Source: Amborella trichopoda (taxonomy: Eukaryota > Streptophyta > Magnoliopsida > Amborellales > Amborellaceae). From it: a stretch of 64,000 nucleotides of DNA. Position 1 is the stretch's first letter. Each line of letters starts with the position of its first letter. The notes under the pieces were generated by a model that saw nothing but the letters and a program-made list of their open reading frames with translations, did not search any database and was not told the origin of the DNA. The translations under genes and the position numbers were made by a program. Location of the stretch: assembly GCF_000471905.2 (NCBI RefSeq), contig NW_006499617.1:1296697-1360696 (forward strand), written 5' to 3'. Below, piece by piece: positions 10,693 through 22,635 of this stretch.

Positions 10693-11285
10693 TTATTCAC
10701 TTGATTGTCCTTTAAAATGGATTTTTATATATATACTTCTAGTATCTAGTAAAATTTGTTCATAGAAATAATAATCCTTTCCGAGCATTTTAATAGGAAA
10801 ATAGAAAGAGTCACCTATATATTTTTTTGCAATAGTTTCAGGGGTTAGAGAAAAATCTATATTTTCTAAAGGAATTGTTGATAATGTAGAAACTTTTTGG
10901 GACATGTTTAACATGTGATTATTTGATGTTTTGGCAATACCTTTTTTACCCTTGCAAGTTATCCAAAACATCTAGCAAAAATTCGTGAGTTAAGAAGTAA
11001 GTAAGGTAGTTATTTTCCCCTCGAATATATTCAATATCAAAGCAGGAGATAGACTAAATAACTTTCTTGCAAAGATTTTTTAAGAGGTTAAATCTCTTAT
11101 ATGTTTTTCTAATACTTTTTAGTAGATTTACATCCAATTCTAAGCAAAAATTTTTATCTAATATATCACTTTGAAATTTAAGAATAACATTTATAATGAG
11201 TAAAATTTTCTTGTTGAATAATTTTGTTATGTAGTATTCCACACTCCCTATATTTTAATTAGTACATTATCAATTACAATATCAC
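10693..11285 (-). pseudogene. Retroelement RNase H scrap, probably endogenous pararetrovirus-like
   Basis: On the minus strand, 11242-11054 reads a diverged segment beginning near 'ILKFQSDILDKNF'. After a frame break at ~11054 it continues 'CFDIEYIRGENN' and ends 'FLTHEFLLD' (about 11035-10970). This resembles the C-terminal RNase H region of plant viral-type reverse transcriptases (Caulimoviridae) more than ordinary gypsy elements. An adjoining open frame of 92 codons (10971-10693) has no recognised domain. Stops and frame changes show it is an old, non-functional fragment. A gypsy origin is the main alternative. Confidence 0.4.
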
Positions 11286-11299
11286 AATTAGCATTAAGT

Positions 11300-12997
11300 G
11301 TGGCCCTGGGAAATCCTAAACTTCTGAAGAAGTATATTGGAAGTAGAGGTCTTGCGTGAATGCCATAAGGAAGGGGACCTCAATACAAAATTCTTCCATT
11401 CCATTGTTAATGCTAGGAGACGGCAGAATGATGTCTCTAGTGTTAAATGTCAAGAGGTCAATGAGAATAATATGAAAGACTGAGAATTAGGTTTTGTTAG
11501 ACACTTTGAAAGAACATTTTCTTCTGAAACTCCTTTCTTGGTGAATTTGGATGGAATCCCTTTCAATAGGCTCCTACAGGCTAAGATGTTGCCTTTAGAT
11601 AGGAAAGTAGAGACTGAAGAATTGAAAAGGATGGTTTTTACTTTGCCAGGGGCTAGGCTCTTGAACTCGATGGTTGTCCGTTGGTTTTCTCCCATCGTTT
11701 TTTGTCTCTTTTGAAAGAGGACCTTCTCCTTATGGTTAATGAGTTTCTTGATAGAGGTATCTTAAATAGGCCATCGATTCTACTTTTATAACAAGAAGAG
11801 TTCTTTTTCGGGGATAGGTGATGCTCGCCCTATTAGTCTGCTTACAAGTCTATATAAGATTATTTCAAAAAATTTAACAGAATGACTAAAAACGGTTCTA
11901 CCATTGGTGGTGTTTGGTGCCTAATCAGCTTTCATTAGGGGAAGAATGATTATGGATGGTGTGTTTATGGATGGAATATATCCATGCTAGGACTCAGAGT
12001 GGGGAACTACGTATATTTATTAAATTGAGTATGGAGAAGGCGTATGATAGAGTAGAATGGAATGTATTGGAGGTTTATGAGTTTTGGAGAAAGTTGGAGA
12101 AAATTGATCTATGGATGCCTTTTATCGTCACATTTCTCTATGTTAGTAAATGGAAGCCCAAAAGAATTCTTTAAAGCATCAAGGGTTTTAAGACAAGGAG
12201 ACCATTTGTCTCCTTCCTTATTTACTCTTGTGGGTGAAGCTTTTAGTTTGATGCTTAAGAATGTGGAGCGTGGTATGTGTTTTAAGGGATTCCAGGTCTC
12301 TGCAAACTCACCGATTATATCTCATCTGCAACATGCATTTAATACAATAATTTTTTGTGGTACTAAAGTGGAACAGATTGTACATATCTGAAGATTTATG
12401 AGGTGTTCCGAGGTACCACTGAGTCTCAAGGTGATTGTGCAGAAGACATAAATTATTGGGGTTGGATGCGAATATGTGGAGGTTCAACGATTAGCAATTC
12501 TGATGCATTGTAACAGGGAAGTTTTCTTAATAATATATTTGATATGCCTTTGTCGGATTCCCGATTACCAAAAGAGGTGTGGGACCCAATTGTAAAAAGT
12601 GCCCATGTCAACCTTGATCTTTGAAAGTCTAAAAATATGTCCCTTAGTGGGTGTATCACATTGATTAAATCCTCGCTCTCTAATCTACCTATATACCAAG
12701 TGTCTCTAATGATGATGCCATTTGACATTATCAAAATAATTGAAAAACACATGAAAGGCTTTATTTCGGGTGCAGGTGGTGATCGGAAGCGATTCAATTT
12801 GGTAAGCTGGGGAAAAGGTATGGTCACCTAAAAGTAAAAAAAGGGTTAGGTATTCGAAGATTGAAGCCAATGAACCAAACATTAATTGATAAGTTGACAT
12901 GGTGTATGGTAGGACAGGAGGATTATTTATGGATGGAGATTTTAGTTGCTAAGTATAGGATGGATCCTATGAATCTTTGATTGTAAGGGGAACTAAT
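11300..12997 (+). pseudogene. LINE ORF2 reverse transcriptase, broken
   Basis: RT would copy the LINE RNA at a nicked target. In order: 'EGDLNTKFFHSIVNARRR' (~11366-11420), 'ARPISLLTSLYKIISK' (~11823-11870), 'SAFIRGRMIMDG', 'MEKAYDRVEW' (12032-12061), 'VNGSPKEFFKASR' and 'LRQGDHLSPSLF'. The catalytic box expected as F-A-D-D reads H-A-F-N at 12332-12343, so both Asp are gone. A thumb/connection segment lies at ~12540-12900 ('MSLSGCITLIKSSLSNLP'). Several stops and frame changes are present. Confidence 0.85.
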
Positions 12998-13207
12998 TAT
13001 GAACAAGATATGGGAACAACCACTAATATGGCAAATCTATCTACATAGAAACTGTATCCTAGACATGTCAGTATCCAACTGTATACTGTATCTACAGAAA
13101 AACTGTATCCTACAGTTTTAGTAAATATTGGTTGTATAATTTCTAAAAGAATATCATTGTAATATGATTGTATCAATTTTGAATACAGAGATGGATTTCG
13201 TCTCATA
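12998..13207 (+). repeat. 5' LTR, copia
   Basis: 210 bp, matching 15505-15714. It contains internal repeats of 'ctacatagaaactgtatcct'. The terminal TG and CA are both mutated to TA in this copy. Confidence 0.85.
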
Positions 13208-13220
13208 TGGTATCAGAGCA
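13208..13220 (+). promoter_or_regulatory. Primer-binding site, initiator-Met tRNA
   Basis: Exact 'tggtatcagagca' directly after the LTR. Confidence 0.9.
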
Positions 13221-13254
13221 ACATTTTTTTTGAAGTCCTGTTTGAGTCTTCTGT

Positions 13255-14170
13255 GTGCTTTGATTTCTTTCCTCCCCACAATGCTTTCACTCTATGTCTC
13301 GATCTCCCTCTCAAAACTACTCCATCTCTCTCAGTACAGTTTCTCTCTCTCTTGATCTCTTCCGACGAAATCTGTCTGGAATCTCTACTAAAAAGATCAC
13401 CTGTGCAACCTGCTGTGCTTACTGCTGTCATCCGCGCCGGAATCTGGCTGGAATCTCGGCCCCAAATTTCTCTATTTTCTTGCCCCTAAATTTCTCTACT
13501 TTTCGCATTGGAATCTGGTCAAAACTGTCTCTCTCTCTATTGATCTCTCCCAACGAAATCTGGTCGGAATCTGACCGGAATCGCCTGTGCTTGCAACCTG
13601 TTGTCAGCCCTCTGTGATTTCTGGCCGAAATCTGATCGGAATCTCTACTAAGATCGTCAGTGCCACCCTCTATGGTTTCTGGCTGAAATCAGTACGGGAA
13701 TCAGCTTCTGAATTCGCTGCCTTCTTTATGCCGGAATCTTGTCTCTCAATCTCTGTTCTCGATCTCCGACCACCCTCTCTCTGATCTCCCTCTCTCTCTC
13801 ATTGCAATCTCTCTCTTTCTCTCATTTGTTCGCTATTTCTCTTGCTGCTTTCTCTCTCTACAGATCTCTCTCTCGCTGCAATCTCCCGCTCTCTCCCTTG
13901 GTTCTCTTGCTTGCTCTCTCGTCTCTCTGTTCTCTATCTCTTAACCCTCTGTTCTCTGTCAACTCTGTGTTTTCTCCTCATCTGCAACTCGATCCCTTTT
14001 TCTCTCTTTTACCTTTTGCACTCTTTGTTTTCTCCTTTTGCACTCCCGACCTTTTGCCCTCTTTGTTTTCTCCTTTTGCACTCTCGACCTCATTTCCAAC
14101 TCTTTGTTCTCTTCATTTGCAACTCTCTACCTTTTTCTCTCATTTACAAGAGGGACCACCTTGTGTACTA
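13255..14170 (+). repeat. Pyrimidine-rich leader with repeated 'cggaatctg' motif
   Basis: About 0.9 kb between primer site and gag is strongly C+T biased ('ctctctctgatctcc' and relatives) and repeats variants of 'gaatctgnccggaatct' at least six times in 13420-13740. Open frames through it arise from its composition and are not treated as genes. It could be an untranslated packaging leader or slippage-expanded sequence. Confidence 0.6.
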
Positions 14171-14204
14171 TTCCCTCATTTTCATCCCTTCCAATAGAAA
14201 AATC

Positions 14205-15471
14205 AGAGTCCTTTCAACTTGTACCCATCAAACTTAATGGCACGAATTTTAACTTTTAGGCTTCATTTATGCGAAAAATCATTTATGGAAAAAGTCTCAT
14301 CCGATACATAGATGGGACCCATAAGATACCTACTGAGCCAAGAAAAATCGAAAAATGGGGCATAAATAATGCTCGCATTAAAACATGGTTGATGGGCTCA
14401 TCTGAAAGTAACATAGGGATCAACCTACGCTCTTTCAAAACTGCTCGAGAAGCATGGATATTTTCTAAGGAAATTTGTAATCAGACTAACTGGGCACAAA
14501 AGTACAAGTTAGTATAGGAACTTCGTTCCCTCGAACAGGGAGAGCAATCAATTCAGGACTTTTATTCCTCCATGAAGTCACTTTGGGATGCTCTTGCAAT
14601 GATGGAACCTGCAATTGAACATGGTTCTAGCGCATAAAATAATCGTCAAATCTCGGGAGGACTTCAAGTTATTGAATTCTTAATGGCACTTCGTCCAAAA
14701 TTTGAGAGTGTCAGAAATGGTCTGGTGCACAGAAGCTCGCTCCCTACTTTGATTCAACTCTCTCTGAGCTAATTGCAAAAGAAACCAAGATCAAATATCT
14801 TAACTCAAGTTTTAAAGGACACACAAGTTTTTGCGGCAACCCGACCACAAAGGTCTAATGTGCTTAAATAGAATCAATGCAATTCATATTATCTTCTTCC
14901 CAGAAATATGCAATCTAGCAGATGTAACTATTGTAAAGAACTCGGACATTTCAAGTACATTTGCCCAAACAAGAAGGAACTTACCTCTGCTGGTATTGCT
15001 GATGCAAGTAAACTATTGATCAAGCACACACTAACTCAAATTGGAGGTCTCATTCTTACTCCTTATTCACTACCGGTGACATTTACCTTAGAAAAAATAC
15101 AGTTTATGCTTTCCCAATCATAACTGGCCTCAGAACCCACTCCCTCCTTTTCAAGTAACTCTATTTCTACATCTTGGCTACTTGACTCAGGCGTTTCTCA
15201 CCATATGACCTCCAATGAGTTAATCCTAGTTGAAAGTAACCTTTTTTCTGATGCTATCTATATTGTTAATGGTTCCATTTATATTTCAAAGAATCCAGAA
15301 TTTTATGAGCGAAAGAAACATATTGAAGTAGATTGCCACTATGTTCGTCAAGAATATCTCGCATGTACAATTTCCTTACCATATGTGCTTACTGCCACAC
15401 AACTCGTCAATTTCTTCACTAAGTCTCATCCCCGCATCCATTCTCCCAGTTTGTTTCCAAACTCTCCATAA
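14205..15471 (+). pseudogene. gag: Copia gag-protease fused by deletion to an RNase H tail
   Basis: The start region reads 'LVPIKLNGTNFNF' then 'SFMRKIIYGKSLIRYIDGT', a copia Gag N-terminus. A stop lies at ~14258 and more stops follow near 14516 and 14637. The nucleocapsid knuckle CNYCKELGHFKYIC (CX2CX4HX4C) is at ~14923-14964. The protease signature 'WLLDSGVSHHMT' at ~15177-15212 keeps D-S-G. Within ~70 bases the frame passes into 'IYISKNPEFYERKKHIEVDC', the end of copia RNase H, and stops at 15471. Confidence 0.85.
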
Positions 15472-15492
15472 ATCCTCTCGAATCATCTCAAG

Positions 15493-15504
15493 TTTGAGGG
15501 GGAG
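15493..15504 (+). promoter_or_regulatory. Polypurine tract, copia
   Basis: 'tttgagggggag' is immediately upstream of the 3' LTR. Confidence 0.75.
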
Positions 15505-15714
15505 TGTGAACAAGATATGGGAACAACCATAGATATGGCAAATCTCTCTACATAGAAACTATATCCTAAACATGTCAGTGTCCAATTGTATATTGTATCT
15601 ACATAGAAACTGTATCCTACAACTTTAGTAAGTACTGATTGTACAGTTTCTGTAAAAATATCTTTGTAATATGATTGTGTCAATTTTGAATGTCGAGATC
15701 GATTTCTTCTCACA
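15505..15714 (+). repeat. 3' LTR, copia
   Basis: Starts TGTGAACAAG, ends TTCTCACA, 210 bp, keeping the terminal TG/CA lost in the 5' copy. Confidence 0.9.
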
Positions 15715-17170
15715 CTAACGATAAAAGTCAATCCTTTATGTGGAAAACAATTTGTTTCATGCAAACTTTTATGGCTTCTTTGGTAAGGTGAAATGTTGGT
15801 ACTGATGTTGGTAATGGAGACAGGGTCTTGTTATGGCTTCAGAGATGAATCACAAATAATGCTTTGATATTTATGCTTCCTAATTTGTTTGAGAGATGCT
15901 CAAATGATATGACCAAGGTGAATGAAATGGGAATCAAGGTTGCTACATATGTGGAATGTTATTTGCATATATAATAGAGTTCCCAGGGTGGTGGCAGAAC
16001 AAATCATATATTTACTAAAGTTGTTTGCTAATACTTATACCTCACCAAAGGCACGAGATGAAGCGGTTTGGGAATCTAAAATGAATGGTTTTTTTTTTTT
16101 TCAGCTTGCACAGCTTATTCTTTGTCGTATAATGATCACATTAGATGGAATCTGCCAGGACTACAAGATATAATGGAAGATTGCCCTCAAAGTTAAGGGT
16201 GTCCTGTGGATGTTTCTACAAGGTAAGGCTCTGACTATTAATAACCTTAAGAAAAAGAGAAAGGTCTTAGTTAATGTCAGCTTGTTTTGTAAAAATGATG
16301 AAGAATCTTGTGCCCATTTGTTATTGTATTACCTTTTGTCTTTGCACTTATGGTATTGGGCCTTATAGAAAATTGGAGTGTCAATTACTAAGCCGGATTC
16401 TCAAATTCATTTTATAAAACAAATTTCTTTGATCAGATTTCCAAAAGTGGATAGTATTATTTGGAATATTGTAAGGGGGCCTATATCATGGAAACTATGG
16501 CTGGAAAGGAATAGAATAGTTTTTTATGGTGTGGCTTTAGAGATTCAAGAGGTTAAAATAAGAATTCTGAGTACAGTGTAGAATTGGTTCAGGGTAACTA
16601 AAGAAGGTTTTGGAGTTAGTAAAGTTGATATTGTTAATAACTTTGAGAACTTGATTAAATATTACTTCTTGCAAGCTAGACCAAGGCCATTTTGGGTTCC
16701 ACCGATGGCTGGTACCTTTAAACTCAATTCGATGGTTCTTCTCTTGGGAATCTGGGCATGGCTGGTTTTGGAGGGATTTGTAGAGATTGTGTAGGTGATG
16801 TCCTATTCTGCTATGTTGGTCCACGTGGTTTAACAATGGCTAACCATGCTAAATTGGAAGCATTAGTTCATGGTTTGATGATTTGGAAAGACACATGTGT
16901 GGGAAGTTATTGAAGGGGATCCGCTTAATGTTATTAACTGGTAGTCATATGATTCAAAACCCCCTTGGAGGTTAAGGTCTTTATGGTTAAAGGTGATGGA
17001 CACGGTTTCATTGGTGACAACATCTTTTCAACACATTTTTAGGGAAGCGGAAATGCTGATGGCTTGGCTAAGAAAGGAGTTCTTTTTTATTCATTAGTTA
17101 TTTCTTCTGCTTTATTGTAATGGATGTTGACGATCTCTCTTTCTATCAATAATAGCTAAGTATTTTTGTC
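15715..17170 (+). pseudogene. LINE ORF2 C-terminus: zf-RVT region and RNase H, broken
   Basis: Resumes the LINE after the copia insertion. About 16180-16380 matches the zf-RVT region ('KVKGVLWMFLQGKALTINNL', then 'CKNDEESCAHLLL', retaining a Cys/His pattern). 16378-16581 continues with 'ISWKLWLERNRIVFYG'. An RNase H-like domain spread over frames follows at 16680-17090 ('GMAGFGGICRDCVGD', 'ANHAKLEALVHGL', 'EGDPLNVINW'). Many stops are present. A short 3' UTR and the A-tail end it. Confidence 0.8.
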
Positions 17171-17182
17171 AAAAAAAAAAAA

Positions 17183-19000
17183 GAACCAGTGATGTGTCTG
17201 GTTTCACTTGGGAACCGGTGACGTGTCATATCCGTGACGTCAAGAATCATGGGTCGTAAAAGGAGTTGCCCGGATCCTGATATATTTGGGATCCAGAATG
17301 CCACAAATGAGACTCGATCCGGATCGCGAATCCGGATCGGAATGACATTTTTTGAAACATTGATATTATCATAATCATAATTAAATATTAAAAGAAGATA
17401 ATATTTAGATAACTATTGATTTAGTATAATAATATTAACTATAATCATAATGTTATTAATTGTAACTACAATTACACTAATAATTAACAATTATAAATAT
17501 AATTTCTACTAATTACATTTCTAATAATTAATATAATGCATAATATTTATCATAGTAACAATTATAATATAATATAAAAAAAATGATTTATATGTATCTG
17601 TTATATTCTTCACCATTTGAATAAAAAGTAAAAGACCTTTGACTTTATTCTTTTGTTACCATTCAATCAACGCCGTATTGGTTATTCTATTTGCTTCCCA
17701 CTTAAACATAGAGAAATCATTGTATTTTTATTATTCACACAATTTTTCTTATCAAATACATTAATGTCAGTCTTATATTTTGTACAACGTTTTAATCAAA
17801 ACTGCGAAGTAGGTGTATGTCACTAATAGGAATATTCTCTTAAGGAAATAGAATATACAGAAAATTACTTTTTATTTTAGTTTTTCAAAAAAATAAAATG
17901 TTCAAATAAATCAAAATATTTAAATTTTAGATTTTTCAAAAACCGAAAATTAAATCACCGAAACTTAAAGAGAGAAAGTTGAGAGAAGAAAGAGAGAGGG
18001 TCTTTTGTAAAGTACAAGTATGGAAGCAAATCCCAAGAAAGGCTGCTCGGTTGTGCTGGAACCAATAAAATGACGTGTAAGACCTGACTGGCATGGCATA
18101 GATGGAATAATTAATCATTTTTTTTACCATGAGGCCATTTTCTCTCGCTAATTTCTTATACAAAAAAATGGGGCTAAAAGCTCTCATATTTCCCATACAA
18201 CGGGCGAGTTTTCCCACAAGAGAACATAACCTAAAGGCGGATATTTTTTTCCAAGTTTTGAAAGGGTGAGTTAATCAGTAAATATGGCCTCAAGAACTTA
18301 CCCCTGTTCTTCTCCCACTTATTCTTAAATACGGATTTTTAACATTTAAAATTATTATTTTTCATTTGGCCTCAAGTCAAATAAAAATATATAAATTTAA
18401 TTTTTCAAAAATCACAATTAAAAAAATTTAGGTTTTTCAAAAACAAAAAATGAGCAGTTTCGTCTTTTTTAAAAAAAAATGTTTTGAAGTTTATAAAATG
18501 AATAGGTGTAATAACATAAAGTTTCAGATAATTTCATAACAATAAGAAATATGATAGATATTTACGTAATTTATTTTAGAATATATGACAAAAGGATCGA
18601 CTAGGACCGGTCATTTCTATGCCATGTATAGGTACATGCCCTTCCCCACCTTAAAAACCCTTTTTATTTTGCTTCTCTAGGTATATTTCAATGTTTACAA
18701 CACGTTACAACTCTTTTCATTTTTTTTTAACTTTTCTAAATTCTTGGGTCCATTTAATAGCTTGCCCAAACTGCAATTTGGGCCTTTTGAAAAAATTTCC
18801 ACACCCAAAATAAAACTTGCCCTGTTTGGTTTTCCACTAACGGCATCTTTTCCATCGATCAAATAGCGGCAATATACCGTCCAAATAAAATCCATTCTGA
18901 CCTGTTTTGCAAGAGTTTTTCGATTGTATTTTTCGGGCACACTCTCGCCCATCCTATCTCCTTCTTAACCAATCTATGAGACCTTTTTTTTTTTTTGGTT
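17183..19000. other. AT-rich intergenic DNA, nothing firmly identified
   Basis: 17340-17600 is extremely A+T rich with 'ataatta' runs. Two minus-strand open frames of 93 and 85 codons (17936-18217, 18695-18952) show no domain or conserved motif. The segment 18596-18650 ('gactaggaccggtcattt') recurs with changes at 25764-25790, hinting at an unclassified repeat. Confidence 0.35.
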
Positions 19001-19004
19001 AATT

Positions 19005-19375
19005 AAAAAGTGATAAGTCGGGCCCCTACCTTTTATTGAGAATGGAGTATGAGATCTCACCATGGGACTCGGCAATACTACCACCAAAGCCCATGCTATT
19101 TAAAAAGAAAGAAAAAAAAAAAATGAGCATGGAGTCAGATACCTCATCATGGGACATAACAATACTATTGCCAAGGCGCCAGGCCATTCTCAAAAAAATA
19201 AATAAATAAATAAAAATAAATAAATAAAAGTTGGTAAGTCAATGGAGATTTGAGCCTCTACCTTTTGGTGAGAATGAAATCAGATATTTCATCACAGGAG
19301 AATGAAATCAGAGACTTCATCACATGACTCGTTGGTACGATCGCCAAGGCCCCAACCCACTCTCATTTATGAGAC
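19005..19375. repeat. Degenerate ~100-120-bp tandem repeats
   Basis: Three diverged blocks each carry 'cctaccttttggtgagaatg'-like sequence, then 'cagata(c/t)(c/t)tcatcatggga', then 'aatactattgccaaggc'. They are separated by A-rich linkers, including an 'aaataaataaataaa' run at 19198-19228. Retroposon tails are possible; no boundaries were found. Confidence 0.5.
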
Positions 19376-20797
19376 TAAAGCGAAAAGAGGTGCTTTCTAA
19401 ACCTCTCACACTTATTACATCTCTCTCTCTAGAGCCCATATGTTGTTGCAACTCCTCTCTTTCTAGCTGATGCAATCTCTCACAAGGCTATAAACCGAGT
19501 GACCGCAGGAATGATGCCTTTGGACCTAGAGAAAAAAGCAAAGTGGGATATTTGTCACGTCAAAAAAATTTCAGCTACTCTCTCTATCTCTTGCACCCCC
19601 TTTAAAAATTCTCTCTTAGATGCAGAAATAGAAATCCCGAAAAGTTAGATCTGCCAAGATTGCGTACTAACCGACTAGAAATATGTAAGAGTGCAAACTA
19701 TAATATGAGAAATAGAGCATAAAACACATATATCATGAGAACACAAAGATTTATACGGTTTACCCTAAAAGCGCTACATCCACGAGCATGGAAAACTAAA
19801 ATCCATTCTACCAATGAAAGTTACTTAATAGATTTTGGGATATAGAGTAAACTTTTAATCCTCGACAAAACTTAGTCAAACAATCACCCACTGATCTCCC
19901 ATCTCTATTCCACAGCTAAACCATTGTCCAAGAAGAGATCCATCTCCTCTCTATTACACAACTAAACCACTATCAAGGAAGAATGCCAGAAATCCCTATA
20001 TTAAGTGGTTTTGGGTTTGATGTTGGGATTTATATTTATAAGTTTTCTAAGAAAAATTAGAAATTCCAAAAGATTAGGACTTTTGGGTATATCTCTTGGA
20101 TATTTGTATAATATGTAACATATGTGGGAAATTTATAAATTTGGTATGGATTCCTAACCTTATATGAATGATGAATAGGTGTGCCATATTTACGATATCA
20201 TAACAGAAAGGTGGCTTCCTCTAGAGAGAGATATAGCTTCTTGTGTATGAGATGCAAGGACTCCCTTTAGAGAGAAGAGAACAATCTATACAGAGAGGCA
20301 ATGACTCCCCCTAAAGAGAAGATAGCTTTCTATAGAGAGAAAAGATGTGATATGCCTACTACACCGTGAGAGGCAAGTCTATGGTGGAGAAGTGGTTCCC
20401 ATAGAGATTTCGGGTAGTTTCCTATTTTAGTGAGAAAGTATCCAAAACCACTATGAACCAAGTGACTCAAGGGACGTTTGACCCTAAACAAAAAAAATGG
20501 CCAGTGGGAGATCCATCACTTCAAAAAAATTTCGGCTACTGTAGCAAGCTTGCCAAGAAATACTAAACAATGGCCATTTTGGATAGTTTTTGTGACTCTG
20601 CATCAACTCACTCTCTTTAGAAACCTTTAGTGTCTCTCTTTAAACAAAATTTCCCTTTTTGGGTGTCTTTGACTTCTAGAGGGCACAAAACTTTTTTCAT
20701 TCTCCAATCGTTCCTCATCTTTCTTTTAATATTTTTTCGATATTAGTTTCCTTGCATATGTTTGTTTTTTTACGGCTATTCTTGGGATGTATTTTTA
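19376..20797. other. Unassigned repeat-like DNA
   Basis: 19735-19810 contains 'gaacacaaagatttatacgg' followed by 'tttaccctaaaagcgctac', wording I associate with dispersed plant repeats, but no ends are visible. 20220-20400 has several 'agagagaagatagctttcta' variants. No coding frame is supported. Confidence 0.35.
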
Positions 20798-22035
20798 GGG
20801 ATTATTTGGATACCTGAAAATATATTGTCTATAGAATATATTACTGACGAATGCATTACTGCGTAATACATTACCTGCAAATGGATTGTTACTATTTGGG
20901 TAGTATTTAGATGCAACCTGAGAATACATTGGTACTGTTTGGCTATGTCAGGAAAAAATATGGGAAATGCATTACCAACATTTTACCAGCACTTGCCTAA
21001 AAACTATCATTTCCTTTTTTTTTGTTACAAAATTCCACTAAAATGTGGAATTAAAGTCATCATCACACAATTCCAAAAAGATTTTCTAATAATAACATCA
21101 TCACCATTCCAAAAATACGTTCTAATTATAACTTATACCATTCTAAAGTCACCATGACGCCATTTCCTACTTATTTTGCAAGCCTTTGGCTTTTACATGG
21201 AAACACATGTCTTCTAATATGATTAGACTTTGGTTTCAACATGATAAGTCATTGGAATAATATGATTGGAATAACATGATTTTATTGTGATAAGCCTTAT
21301 TTTTATTTATTTTTTATATAAGTCTTTCAATGTCTCTCTATATAATTTCAAATAAACAATACGTTTATGATACCAAATTCAAAATCTTTGTGGTACAAGT
21401 TAAAAAATGAGAAGAAGTTTGATTAGTAAAGTAGAAAGTTTGGTAATTGCAATAAAAATTTTGAGGCATTGGAGGAGGCTAACGAGGTATCTTATCTCAA
21501 TTGAGCTTTTACTAATCTCTTATGAGGATTATGTTGTGTGAAATTTTTTATTATGATTGTGTTATGTAATTTCTCATTGATTACCCATTATTATTTTTAT
21601 TATTTTTGTTTTTATATGAGAGCTGATGGTTTTAGATGAGGGTTACGACCCAAATTGGGGATAGAGGGATGTAGAAATAGATGTACGCAAGAGAGTATAG
21701 AAATGGAAGAAATGGATGTGCAAGAGAGAGGGAGAATGGCGGGATAATGGATATGTATAGGAGAGATGGAGAATGGTGGGGGATATGATTTTTTTGGGTA
21801 AGAGACGCGTTTAGTTAGAATTTTTTTTGGGTAAGAGACGTATAGTTAGATTACCCGTTAAGCGTGTAATGGATTTCACAGTCATTCTGCGTATAAAATA
21901 TTTAACGTATTTTGAAGAAATCTTGTGTAATTTATTTCCATTTTCTTACTATTGAAGTGTACCCAAACTTGGTAAATCTCATATTTCCTGGTAATATGTT
22001 TCCCTGTAATAGATTTTCAGTTACCTAAACGGTCC
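20798..22035. mobile_element. Non-autonomous PIF/Harbinger-like (Tourist-type) element, 1238 bp
   Basis: Flanked by TTA at 20795-20797 and 22036-22038. The left end 'gggattatttggatacctga' pairs with the inverted right end (reverse complement 'ggaccgtttaggtaactgaa'), and similarity continues inward to 'catattac'. A 3-bp TTA TSD and a GG-rich TIR with a 'gtttgg'-like block fit PIF/Harbinger. No transposase is seen; the 72-codon frame at 20939 is not meaningful. Confidence 0.65.
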
Positions 22036-22038
22036 TTA

Positions 22039-22635
22039 AGTAAATAATAATTTCATAATCTCATATTGTTTACAGACTTTCTTCAATAAATTATACTCGT
22101 AAATCCTTTTTTTCCAGAGGCATTTTAGACTATTATCAAGGAGCAACATAATTGGAAGAAAGAGAAAAGTACCATTGAAATTTGAAAACAAAATTAAAGA
22201 AGTGAGATATATCTAGGTACACCTATCATGTTTCATTCTCTCTTTTAGAAAATCTTTGGGTTTTAGATATATTTTTTATTATTCGTAGAACCAGTGTGAG
22301 AAAGCATGACTTGGCCCCAAACCATACCCCTATGCCGAGCCTAGTCTCTGAGTAACTCAGCCTGAGTTGGGCAGGTCGCCAAAATGTTTTGTCAAAATAA
22401 AAAATTCAAAAATATCCTGAAAAATATGAAAAATATATTTAAAGTAAAATTAAACAAAACACATCAAAATAAGATAAAAAAAGTATGAAAAAAATAGATT
22501 TTGAAAGAAATAATTTGTGACCAGGGGTAATCTTGAAATAATATAAAAATAAGGGGAAACAACATATTATAAATAAATATCTTATAACAAATAAATATCT
22601 TGTTATACTTTTTTTAAATTTTTTGTAGGGTCCTG
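22039..22635. other. AT-rich spacer, nothing identified
   Basis: A short G+C-richer patch at 22300-22390 interrupts A-rich sequence. No gene or repeat boundary was found. Confidence 0.35.

Larger units (their letters stand above)
12998..15714 (+). mobile_element. Ty1/copia element lacking integrase and most of RT (2.7 kb)
   Basis: Two 210-bp LTRs bound a primer site, a long pyrimidine-rich leader, gag, a protease motif and then only the last ~80 codons of RNase H. Integrase, RT and most of RNase H are missing. It sits inside the LINE with flanks CTAAT (12993-12997) and CTAAC (15715-15719), a probable 5-bp TSD with one change. Internal deletion of this kind gives gag-bearing non-autonomous copia derivatives. 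Confidence 0.85.
11300..17182 (+). mobile_element. 5'-truncated L1-like LINE, split by a copia insertion
   Basis: The two halves (to 12997 and from 15715) together read as one plant LINE ORF2: RT, zf-RVT region and RNase H, ending in a 12-A tail at 17171-17182. The endonuclease domain and ORF1 are absent, so the copy is 5' truncated, with a left boundary somewhere in 11245-11310. I found no convincing LINE TSD. Confidence 0.85.

Noticed and set aside
13253..14259. Several Ser/Leu-rich frames up to 152 codons
   Set aside because: They arise from the C+T-rich leader; all three frames are open in parts and none has a domain.
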